NCBI RefSeq assembly: GCF_024139115.2
Contig: NC_085141.1
Location: forward strand, 367,745,925 to 367,809,924
Length of the DNA: 64,000 nt
Direction of reading: 5' to 3'
Source: Armigeres subalbatus
Lineage: Eukaryota > Arthropoda > Insecta > Diptera > Culicidae
Shown: in pieces, positions 26,001-38,000 of the stretch
Position numbering within the stretch: position 1 is the first letter of the stretch
Layout: each line of letters opens with the position of its first letter
Position numbers and translations under genes: made by a program
The notes under the pieces: model-generated
Database searches by the model: none
Seen by the model: the letters and a program-made list of their open reading frames with translations, nothing else
Told to the model about the DNA's origin: nothing

Positions 26001-29000
26001 AAAACGGGCGTCCCACCATGCAAATTAAGAGCATTCTGATCAACAATACCTGGAGGTGTGTGTCGATCTAGAAATCGTCTACGGCGGTATTTGTCTTGAT
26101 TTTGCTCAGCGACAGTTGATGTTCTGCTAATACTGTGACATGTTTATCGTAGTAAAGCAATTTTACTTTTAAGCCGTAATTCATCGTAATGAACGACAAG
26201 ATGTACATTACAGCTGACACCATGCAAATCCCCTTGAGTTTTTTTCGGCAAGTCCTGCTTGGATGTTCCGGAGAAGTTCCGGAAGAAGAAGGTCGACAAA
26301 TTTGACAAGAAGTACTTGGTGTGGCAGGCGATCTGTGAGTGCATCAAATTTAGCCAGCCGTCCAAAACGAAATTTCGGATTTCGGTCCTGCACGGTAATT
26401 CTAGTTTGAATCTGGAGCAAAATAGAACAAACTCGCTGATTTCCCCAGTAGTGTTCCAATCATGTTATCCAAATTTTTAATTAAATGAAGCCATTATGTT
26501 ACTGCCATGAAAGGCGCCGTAATTGCAAAGTGGATTGATCCGTAGATAAAACACACCAAAACAATTGAAAAATATTTGAACCTCGTGATTCATTCGTGGT
26601 TAAAATCTGCAGAAATAGAACTGAGCGTTATACCAGTTTTTATTTTTTGACGGTTGACTGGTATAAAAAATGAATCTATAACAGCTGCCTGGAAAATTTA
26701 TGTTCCAGAATCATTTTCAAACTGACATCCCCGAACGATTTGAATCACTGCTGATTTTACTCTAAGGAGAGTGAATCCAAAACAAAATATAATCAGAGCA
26801 CATCGAGATAGAGAGATATCGAGATAGGGAGGTTATCGAGATGTAGAATGCCCAAAAGTATGTAAATTGAAGGGACCGGGGAAACCATTGACATAGGGAG
26901 AGATATCGAGATATAGAACATCGAGATGTAGAGAGTCGACTGTAGTTGAAAACCTTCACGGAAAATAAAAGCTCCTTCGATAAATCATCTAAACAGCTTA
27001 AACCTACCAACAAAACAACAAGCATACTGAAAGTTTCCTTCGTTTTCTCGTATCGATTTTTCCCCATCTGCGTTTCGAGACCACAATTAATTTGGAATTA
27101 CTTCTCACCTAAATCCACCGAACAACCCGTCCCGTCCTGCACCCAAACAAATCACTTCACATCTGCACAAATTCAGCAAAAATGTGTTTGATTGTTTTAC
27201 GACTTGGTCCATTAACATTTTTTGTGCGGCTGGTCTGATTGTCGTGATGTAAAAATAATGATCTCACCAGCTCTAAAAGCACCCTCTCGGTACCCGTACC
27301 GGTAAGAGCAACCCTCCGTTTGGCCGTTTGACTGGTTGTTCGGTGCCTAACGAATATGATTCATGATGGGTCACGACGTGGAAGTAGTAGCGCCACCTTA
27401 CCACATTATCCTCATTAAACAGTCATCAAGGTCTTTTTTCGCACAGCTTGCGCACGCCTGTCTTCGCCGTGAGCCAACAATACTTTCCACTTTCCAGCCA
27501 ACTTGTAACGGTGGCAAGGTGTAGCAGATTTTATTCCGTGTTGCGGTCGCTATGATTTGGTAATTTTTGAATCGACACGTCCCATGCTCCTTACCAGGGC
27601 ACCTGAATCGTGCAACTTCCAGTGCTTCAAATATACAACCCGCAAGCATCATATCATGATAATAATCCGTTCTACAATCCTAATCAAGGTTCACCGCAAT
27701 GAAAACTTAATTTTCGCATTTAATTTTTTTATTTTTTTGTTCATCGCATACTTGCTACATGCAACCATGCAACCAAGCAAGCTAGTAGAATCATTACCAT
27801 ACCAAAATACTCCAGTTGTTGGTGGGAGCAGCTGAAGATGCGAAACTTAAATCACGGTTGGAATATCAAAGAACCATCCATCCCTCGAATGTAGCTTTGA
27901 CTTCACACCCTGCCGCCTTTGACCCGGCCGGAAAAACAAAGACAATATCCCCAAGAAAGGGTGTGAACATATTTGCATACTAGATGAGGCCACCCTTGAA
28001 CCCGAAAGATGACGACGACGACGTCGAAGGGTGAAAGATGAACGTTTAGTCCGTGTTTTCGACTGCGGCAGGGATGTCTTCCTTTTCCCCCGCACACAAT
28101 CGTATGAATTCCAAAGCAACCGAATCATTATTCAAATCAGTGTGGTTAGCCGTGATTGTTTGATCGTAATCAGTGATACCTCCCTATTGCTGAATCCGAA
28201 TCCGAACCCAAAATTTATGACTTTTCTTCTTTCTCTCTTGTCGCAGATTGTACGAAAGCGCTCCCTGGTCGGTGGAGGCGTGGAGTCGACCGTTCGAGTG
28301 CAGCCCGCTGGTGACGACGCGGTTGGCCGGTGCTGGCAACACATCCACCGTAGGATCCAACTCGGTAAGCTACTGGCGGCGGTAATTCCCGATCGAACGG
28401 TTGTAACGCAGCAAATTGGTTCCATTTCAGACGACGAAATTTGACTTGCAGAACGCTCAGTCCAGTGTGTTTTGCGTCCGGTGCGGTACCCCACGGGGAG
28501 TCGTCAGCCATTGGTTGCGATCGGAGACGAACCGGGATATGGCGGCGTGGGCGCGGGTTTTGGTACAGGGTTGCCATAATGCCATCATTTGTCAGCGGGA
28601 ATTTTCGTTTCGATGCTTGTACCAGGTGAGTGTTGAATATCTATGATTTGAAGGGGATATTATTTTGGGGTATTATTCGGCGCATTTTTTGAGTACAAGG
28701 CGAGATGGTGATACAGATTCTTGTTAGAAAAAATATAAATTGTATAAACTAACTTGAGACAATTCTGATGCGATATTTGCGATAGAATAACAAAAATCAC
28801 ATAGAACTTATATTTTAACAGATTTTGGATGGTTTTTACACTAAATTGTCAGAAAATCTGAAACCTTCTTTTTAACCTTCCGCAACTCGCTTCAACTTTC
28901 ATAACACGAGAACTCGCGTGTTGTAAAAAGTACAACAGTCCTAAAATCCGTTATAATGAAGCCAATTCAAATGATATCATCGTGATTTTTTCGGGAAATA

Positions 29001-32000
29001 TTAAAGGGGATATATACTCTCATTGGGGACATTTTTTAAGTCCAATGGATCTTCTGATGATTCTCCGGATGATCCGGAACCAGCGGATCACCGGTAAAAA
29101 TAGTCCATCTTCTCAATAAATGGCGCAAGGTTTCTTATAAGAATTCTAAAAACTCTAGAAACTCCGAAAAAAAACTCTAAATCCATCTATAATCCCATGT
29201 GGCCCTATGAGTCAAGAAAAAAATTGATTTTGAATTCTCCCACTGAGCGGCGCTGGTGTATATGAAAATACCAGTTTGGTTAGATATCTCGGGATCTATG
29301 GAAATTAGAAAGTTGCCGTCTTTTACAAAGTTGTTCGAGGATTGGAAACCAATATGTTGAGAAACTGTTTAGTTCAGAATTAAGCCATAAGGCGACGCTA
29401 GTGTATATGAGAGATCAGTTTAGTTCGATATCTCAGGATCTGTGGAATTTACAAAATTGCCGTCTTCTACAAAATTGTTCGAGGACTGGAAACCAATATG
29501 TTGAAAAATTGAATAATTCAAAATTCATCCGCAAGGAGGTGATACAGCATATGAGATATGATATCAGTTCTTCGAATCTTGGGATCTGGGGGTTTTAGAA
29601 AATTGCCGTCTTCTACAAAGTTGTTCGGGGATTGGAAACCCATATGTTGAAATATTGTGAAGTTTAAAATTCATCCGTAGAATAGTGATAGTAAATGTGA
29701 GACCACCAGTTTGAATATATAACCCCGTTGTGATGTTCGAGAGTGGCTGTCTTCTCCACAGCTGTTCGAGGATAAAAACCATTATTCTGAAAAACTGTTT
29801 ATTTTGGATTACATTCGCTGGGTGGTGACATATGGATCAACCAGTTTTGTTAGATATCGCAGGATGTGTGGGATTTGAAAGTGCCGTCTGCCGTCATTTA
29901 TAGTTATTTGGGATTTGAAAACCAATGTGTTCAGAAAAATGTGCCCCGAGCTGCACAAGTCAGACAAAAATGGTTGCAGCAACTTAATTGTGACTGAATC
30001 CGGTCGCAGTAACCTATGTGAAATATGTGTGCTGCTAGGGGCTTGATAGTCATATCACTACTGTTTCTGCCTCATACATAGGAGGCCTTAGGTTCGATCT
30101 CAGGCCCATTTCATTTTTTGTATCTTTTTGTATATTTCTCATGTTACAGTACTCGCTAGAACAGGAAATGGATTTCCGTAGCGTTTCCATTTCAATCATG
30201 TACCTTCAACTTCACGAATCTAAAAGTAACTGTTAGAATTGGAAATGCAGGAAAAACTTATTTCTTACATCCCATTAGAATTCCGTATTTTGCGTTCATA
30301 TCACATCCTAATAACAAATGTTAGCTGAAATAACTTCTTTTTGGTTAAATAAGACCTTCAACAGCATTCAATGTTTGTTCGATTGGCCACTCGTTATTAT
30401 TATCAAAAAAACTGATTATATTAGTCAGGATTCACATAGATTTACAGTACATCGAGTAAGGCAAAGTGCACTGTATGTACCTCAAGTAGGTATGGTACCT
30501 TATTGAGGTATTTTCAGGAATTATTTGAATTCCTGAAAATACATCAATGAGGTACCATTACAAACACATCATACGTGTCGAATAACTTAACTTAGACAAG
30601 GTGTTGATTTGGTATTCAATATCTCTCGAATACCTGATGTGGTTATTATCATCAATGACTACTATTTAAGTATTATTAGGATAGAATTCATCATTCATTG
30701 GTTTGCGTATATTTTTGGGCCATTATTATACCTTTGACGAAGGTGGAAAACTCTATACAATATTTTTGGTAAAGGGCATTGATTAACTTCCTGGTCATTA
30801 TCAGAAATGGTTTAGAAGAAAATCGTTGGTCTAGAACGAACTGTACAAAACGACCATTCACAGACGTTCCAGATTTGCGGAAAGGCCGTCTGGTAGCAAC
30901 CTGCGGTCGTTGCAGAGTTAGAACTGTGAATTAACACTAAGACCACCATCAAAAATGTCTTAGAAAAAATTGCACTACTCTAGGACGGACCATCCAAAAT
31001 GACAGTTTTTACAGATGTTATAAATTATTCGGAAGGCCGTCTGGTGGCCACATGCAGTCATAGCTGATTAAGACTTTGAAATATCTCCAAGATCACCGTC
31101 AGAAATAGTTTAGAAAAAATTGCGCTGCTCTAGGAAAATCCTAATTTTCCAAATAACCATTTCTACGGTCGTTCCGGATTATTCCAAAGGGCATCTGCGG
31201 TCATAGCAGAGTAATGACTGTGAATTTCCTCCAAAATCACCGTCAGAAATAGTTTTAAAAAATTGCACTACTCTAGAACGAACTTCATAAAACAACATTT
31301 TTTACGGATGTTCCGGATTTTACGGATGTTCCGGATTATCCGGAAGGCCGCCTGGTGGCCATTGCGGTCATAGCAGAGTAGGAGCTGGATATTACCTCGA
31401 ATATCACCGTCAGAAATTGTTTACAAAAATTTGCGCTGAATTTCAAAATTCCAGAGCTGAACAAAAATTCAGAATGACAATTTTACGGACGTTCCGGATT
31501 ATCCGGAAGGCCGCCTGGTGGCCACCTACGGTCATAGGTGAGTGAGAGCTGCGAATTAACTCCAAGATCATTATCAGAAATGATATAGAGAAAATCGCGT
31601 TACTTTAGGATGAGTTGTTAATGAAATAAATAAATAATTCATTACTGGTCACTTTTCCCAGTGCACCTGAGCCTTTTATTTAGCTATATTTACCCGAACC
31701 TTCTATCGAATCACTTTTATTATCTTTTCAATCGATGAAGAACTAATTTTTTGAGGAATACATGGTGGTTTGGTGCAAATTGGTCAACTGACTATGAAGA
31801 CATCTCATTTTTACTCAATGTGTTGTACTTTTAACAACGGTGCGAGTCCCGGAAGGTTAAGAATTCTATGAAATCCGGTTCACCTATAATGAAAGAAGTT
31901 TATCACAACATATGATTCATGGGAATCGGTAATAAATGTGTACTTTGTGTTAATGTATGAGGTCTGTGTGCGATTGGTGCTGTATTTCTTTCTTTTGCAA

Positions 32001-35000
32001 TAAGATACAGATTTGAATTCCACTGCGGATTTCGTGAGCGTTTTCGGCATTAGGTCATTTGGCCGAATATCGTTTAGCCGAATGCGTTTTTGTATTGGCT
32101 AAATGCGAGAAAGACTACTGTCTTTCTACTACTGTCACTACTAGGTTAATTAACTCGGATTTCAAATCTTTCCGACCACGGTGAAAAAATAACTGGTCAG
32201 ACATTAAACTTTGAATTGAGGCTAGTTGAAATGGTTTTTTCAAAGTTGAATTTGGAAGCTCAGTAAATAAAATCACCCTTTGATTAATTTTGAATCCGTT
32301 TGCGGTGTTTGCTAGTTCGGGCCAAAGATTATGCATAAAAAATAAGCAACCATATCAAACTTTTATATACATATGTTGTGGGGGGAAGATGATCATTTTT
32401 AAGACAAAACATGCAATAACAATGTGGGTTTACATTTTAAATCGAAACAAATATTTTCAAAACATGTACTGCTATACGTTGCAATAATCAACAACTTTAG
32501 TTTTCTGAAATGCGTTCGCATTTATTAAAATAAATTAAATTATCACACATTTTTTGAGTAATCTGGTTTGGGGTGAAGTTGATCAAGACAGCTCTACTAA
32601 AATCATTATGACCTAGTAGTCAAAATACACTAGATTATTTGTATGAATGTTGAATTTACTACGTAAAGAAGTCTACGAAGTCAATATTTGAAACGAAAAT
32701 AGCGTCATTTATGACTATCTCTCTCTTTCTTCCACAAAATACATTTTCATGATTATAATCGAAAAACTCGGATTTCTACCTAGCGGTTACATTACTTGAA
32801 CGGAGAATATTGTTGACTACCGTTTCATAAAAAAATTTGGCACTTTTGACTGACACATCAAATGATCATCTTCACCTCAATGATCATCTTCCCCCCAGTT
32901 GACGGTACGCACTGTTCCACTGCACTATGGTCCAAGATACAGATTTACGCGGAAAGATGAATTTAACACCAAAACCATATTTTTCAGAAAAAACTGTTGT
33001 TCTACAAAATTGTTCGAAATAGAAAGGCCATCATTATGGTTCTACCAAAAAATAGGGGGGCCCATCATATAAAAAAAATTAGATTTTTTTTTATTTCTCG
33101 GAATATTGACATGTTATGTTCTACAAAGTTGTAGCGTAGCTTAGGGAAGATCCATAAAGTACGTCACGCAAAAATTGGCGATTTTCAACCCCCCTCCCCC
33201 CTTCGTCACACTTTTTGTATTGAAACTCTAAAATTTTTGTATGAGTTGTCACGCTGCTCGAAACCCCCCTCCCCCCTAGGAGCGTGACGTACTTTGTGGA
33301 TGGCCCCTTATTCCAATCAATTCTGCTAAAAAATTCCTGTAGCTCTTGAGTTGGCTGATTTAGAACAATTTTACCTAATTATATTAGGGTGTACCTCAAA
33401 AAACAGTATTTTTGATCTACTTTTTTGTTTTAGATTTTTCGAAAAAGTCGTCTTCGGGTGACTTTTAGAGCTAAAAAAATGCAACTTTTGATGGCTAAAT
33501 ATGCTCAATATATTTTTCCGATCAAAAGTTATAATCGTTTTTCTGTCAAAATTACATTTTTTTCATAAGTTGATATCTCCGGTTAGGGCAGACCAAAAAA
33601 TATATTTACACGGCATCTGAAAAAGAAATTAATATTCTTTATTATGTCAAAAAATTGAAGATATGTTATTTTTTTATCTCAAGTTTCATGAATTTTACTA
33701 AAAACCTGTTTTTTTCAAATAAATAGATATAACTCGACAACGGAAGAAGATACAGACGATATTTTTTAAAGCAAAACACGCGTTTTAAAAAGCTCCAAAA
33801 GTCTTCAGAAGGTGACATCCGTAAAAAATAAAAATTGAAATGAGCAGATCATAAATATTGTTTTTTGAGGGACACCCTAATCCTGGTAAGTAAAATTACT
33901 CTAAACAAGTGAGCTTAAGAGCTACATAAAAAGTTTATATAGGGGGAATGACGGCTTTGGAAGGTTTTGTTCTATTATTGTCAGGGGGGTTTTTCATGAC
34001 TTATTACGCTAAAATTTGGCCTAAACATTCTTTGCATATCAAAGAATATTGTGGCCAAATTTCATAAAATTCGATCGAAAAAAAAACCCCTGCCAATAAT
34101 AGAACAAAACCTGCCAAAGCCGTCTTTTCCCCTAGCAAAGTTGATTGGAAAAAGCTGCGCTACAACTTTGTAGAACATTTGATATCAATACTCCGCAAAA
34201 TAAAAAAATAAGATTTTACATTTTTTTAAATGGCCCACCTCATTTTTCGGTAACTCTATAATAAGGGCCCAAGTATCCAGAACAACTTTGTAGAACAAAT
34301 TTTGTTTTTTAAAAGTATGCTTCAGACCTAAAATGCATCTTTTCTCGTAAATCTTGCAATACGATGATAATGATAAAACTTATAAAAAATGTTAAAGCTA
34401 TTGATTTTTTATTTTTCATTTCTCACGAATGTTGGGGCTTTTCAAAACGCGTGTTTTGCTATAAAAATATCGTCTGTATCTTCTTCCGTTGTCGAGTTAC
34501 ATCAATTTATTTGAAAAAACATAATTTTAGTAAAATTGATAAAACTTGAAATAAAAAAATAACATATCCCCAATTTTTTGACATAATAAAGAATATTAAT
34601 TTCTCTTTCAAATTCCGTGTAAATATATTTTTTTGGTCTGCCCTAACCGGAGATATCAACTTATGAAAAAAAAAGAAATTTTGACAGAAAAACGATTATA
34701 ACTTTTGATCGGAAAAAGATATTAAGCATATTTACCCATCAAAAGTTGCATTTTTTAAGCTCTAAAAGTCACCTAAAGACGACTTTTTCGAGAAATCTAA
34801 AACAAAAAAAGTAGATCAAAAATACTGTTTTTTTGAGGTGCACCCTAATCCAATTAGGTAAAATTACTCTAAATCAGCCAATTTAAGAGCTACAGAAAAA
34901 GTTTTTTCAGCAAAATTGATTGGAATAAGCTACGCTACAACTTTGTAGAACATAACATGTCAATATTCCGAGAAATAAAAAAAATATTTTCTATTTTTTT

Positions 35001-38000
35001 TATATGATGGGCCACCTTATTTTTTTGTAGAACCATAATGATGGCCTTACTATTTCGAAAAAAATTGTAGAACAACAGTTTTTATAAAAAATATAGTTTT
35101 GGCGTAAAATGCATCTTTCCGCGTAAATCTGTATCCTGGGCCATAGTGCATTGCCCTAGACGGTGTACCGGAACGTGTTAAAGAAGGAAGAAAGAAAAAG
35201 AAATAAAGAATAAGCTAAAGAAGCGAGCGAGAAGAAAAAAAAAGAAAGAATAGTTCAGAAACAATGAATCGAAAATAAAGAAAGAAGGATGGAAAAAGGT
35301 TAAAAAAGAATAGAGAAAGAGCAATGGATAAAAAATAATACGAAAATAAAAAAGTAAAATGGAAGAACAAAAAACGCAGGAGAAACAAACGGAATAAAAA
35401 ATAAAGAATAAGTAGGAAAAAGGAAGAAGAGTTTCTGAGTAAGAATAAGGAAGAGGTAATAATGATGGAGAAAGAAGGAAAAAAGGAGATAGAACAATGA
35501 GGAAATAGAAATTGGTAAGTAATATCAAAAGGAAGAAAAAGAATTGAATATAATAAGGTAATTATTTTCTGGTAGGGTACACCGGAGCAAGTTAAAATGC
35601 GGGATAAGTTAAAACGGAAGCTGTAATATAGATCGCAAAGAACAGAATGCCCTGATATTTTTTTTCAACAAACTATTCCCCTAAACGAACCTTCTGACTG
35701 CTATTCGTGGAAGATTGCAGTTACTAAGAGAATTCCTTGTCATTGTTTATTTGTCGCCCTTTGTAAAATCCAAACCAACTTTTTGACATGCCAATGTAAC
35801 AGGTCTTAAAATGATGTTAGGAACTTCCATTTGGAAGAGTGTATTCCTAAAATTTTCACGCTATGTAATTCAATGTTGGTTAAGAAAAATCGATGGAGGA
35901 CCCGTTTTAATTTTTTCTCCGCATTTTCAACCCATCGGGGTAAATAGAAATGCGTAGGGCGGAGCAAGTTAAAACAACGATTCAAAACGTCACCTTCGCA
36001 ATCAAAATAATATTTTTTTCAGAATTCAACATGGTCCGTAAACAGGAAAACATAAATTTATAAAAAGGTCCAAACTTCTAAAAATAAATTTAACAAACTT
36101 CCGCCCATCTCGTCTTGAATGCAACCCTCCTACAATCTCCACTAAAGAATGGAACGAAAAGGGGTCATATTTAAACTGCATGATCTAGATTTTAGATTCT
36201 TAATTCAACTTTTCCTCGTAGTGAGCACAGGCTCCCAAAAATAAAATTAAGCATGGAGCATGTAAACATTTCGTCCACTCCGCCTTTCACTTCCCCAGTC
36301 CTCTCTTTCTCCAATTGAGGAGTTCATGAGAGACACACTGGTTCAATAATGTGAATTTAGGAAGAAGCCAAAACCGAATCAATCAAGTGCACAATTCAAG
36401 TGAACCAAATAATGAACCATCCTGAAATCCGAGTGGTCACCAGTACTGCCCATAATACCATAGTTGACGTAACAACAATTGCACTTTCGCATGTATTTCG
36501 AATAATTTGGGGACAAACATCGATTGGAACAAGCAACGTATCGATGTTGCAGCGGTTGAATTATTCTAGTATAAACGCGTAATAAATGAAATTCGCTGAA
36601 ATTTTGAATGGTTGATACGTCAACTATGATATATCTGATAAATTTTCAGCGTAGTGCGTTCTCTAGAATTTGATCCCTGAAAGTTACGCTTGTGATTTTG
36701 TGTATACTGCCCTTATACGCATAAGAGTCCCATGTCAGTTTTCTTCGATTTGTGTAATTTTCAAACTTGTTTTGCATGGAGAAATACAAACAAATCTAAT
36801 GAATAGAAAAAAATTGCAGTCTTACCAAAAATTATATTGTTTGTCTGTACTTATATATTGCTATGGGACAATCAAATGGACCATATTTGAGTTTGTCTTT
36901 TGTTTAAAGGTGTATCAAAATCTGGAATGTGAATTTTATGCGAGTAAATATCAAGATGAGAAGTATTTGTGGTATTTGATTTTCAAATTCCTAGAACAAA
37001 GCCTACTATTTTATAAGTTTTTCTTGAACAGGAGAAAATTTTAGGCTAATTTTTGAAAGAAAATTAAAATCATCAAATATTTACATGGCTCATAGGCGAA
37101 TCCTGGCAGAATAGTCACCTTTACAACCACATGCATCTTGAGTCTCACTGAGTACATATATTTTGTTTTTAATATGGCAAAATTAGCTCAAGTCCCTATA
37201 TAGCGCAGTGTTTCAACTTGCCCCGATACGCGGGGTAAGCTTGAACGATGCAGATAAAAAATGATTTCCGAACACAACATATTTATATAAAAGTTTGATA
37301 TGGTTGCTTATTTTTTATGCATAATCTTTGGCCCGAACTAGCAAACACCGCAAACGGATTCAAAATTTACCAAAGGGTGATTTTATTTACTGCGCTTCAA
37401 AATTCAACTTTGAAAAAACCATTTCAACTAGCCTCAATTCAAAGTCTGACCAGTTATTTTTTCACCGTGGTCGGAAAGATTTGAAATCCGAGTTAATTAA
37501 CCTAGTAGTGATACTGTCTTTCTCGCATTTAGCCAAGACACAAACGCATTCGGCTAAACGATATTCGGCCAAAAGACCTAATGCTTACGAAATCCGCAGT
37601 TCATTCAAATCTGTATCTTATTGCAAAACAAAGAAATACAGCACCAATCGCACACAGACCTCACACATGAACACAAGGTACACATTCATTACCGATTCCC
37701 ATGAATCATATGTAGTGATAAGCTTCTTTCATTATAGGCGAACCGGATTTCATAGAATTCTTAAAAGAAGGTTTCAGATTTTCTGACAATTTAGTGTAAA
37801 AACCATCCAAAATCTGTTAAAATATAAGTTCTATGTGATTTTTGTTATTCTATCGCAAATATCGCATCAGAATTGTCTCAAGTTAGTTTATACAATCTTC
37901 AGAAATAAATAAGATCATTTTTCGGTAGTAATCTTCCGAAAAAAAAACACTTAAAAACTGCAAGAGTGTATAGCCACATGCTTTATCCTGAAATAACAGG

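Larger units (their letters stand above)
28876..31856. mobile_element. 2.98-kb TTAA-flanked element (piggyBac-like, non-autonomous)
   Basis: The ends CCTTCCGCAACTCGC and GCGAGTCCCGGAAGG are 15-bp inverted repeats with two mismatches, and both are followed by AAAGTACAACA-type subterminal sequence. TTAA lies at 28872-28875 and 31857-31860. The matching arm at 37761-37764 has a single TTAA with identical flanks, which is a natural empty site. The interior is two tandem arrays and a SINE, with no transposase. Confidence 0.9.
32922..35149. mobile_element. Palindromic MITE cluster (GCACTATGG ends)
   Basis: The outer ends GCACTATGGTCCAAGATACA (32922) and CTGTATCCTGGGCCATAGTGC (to 35149, one base over the mirrored motif) are inverted. 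The order is: left arm 32922-33386, insert 33387-33877, right arm about 33878-34361 (with insert 33942-34132), then a partial inverted second copy 34395-35149. This is nested insertion followed by partial duplication. No coding sequence. Confidence 0.75.
28739..37896. mobile_element. 9.2-kb structure bounded by ~0.63-kb inverted repeats
   Basis: The left arm (28739-28875 plus 31861-32380) is an inverted copy of the right arm (37273-37896). Both contain ATTGTATAAACTAACTTGAG at the outer end, a TTTGGCCGAATATCG segment in the middle, and GGTTGCTTATTTTTTATGC near the inner end. The left arm is split by the TTAA element at 28876-31856. The spacer (32381-37272) holds MITEs and no transposase. The outer ends give no clear target duplication, so this could be a very large foldback transposon or two facing copies of one element. 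Confidence 0.8.

Noticed and set aside
35178..35528. Minus-strand frame rich in F, L and S, resembling a membrane protein
   Set aside because: Direct consequence of the polypurine tract; composition only.
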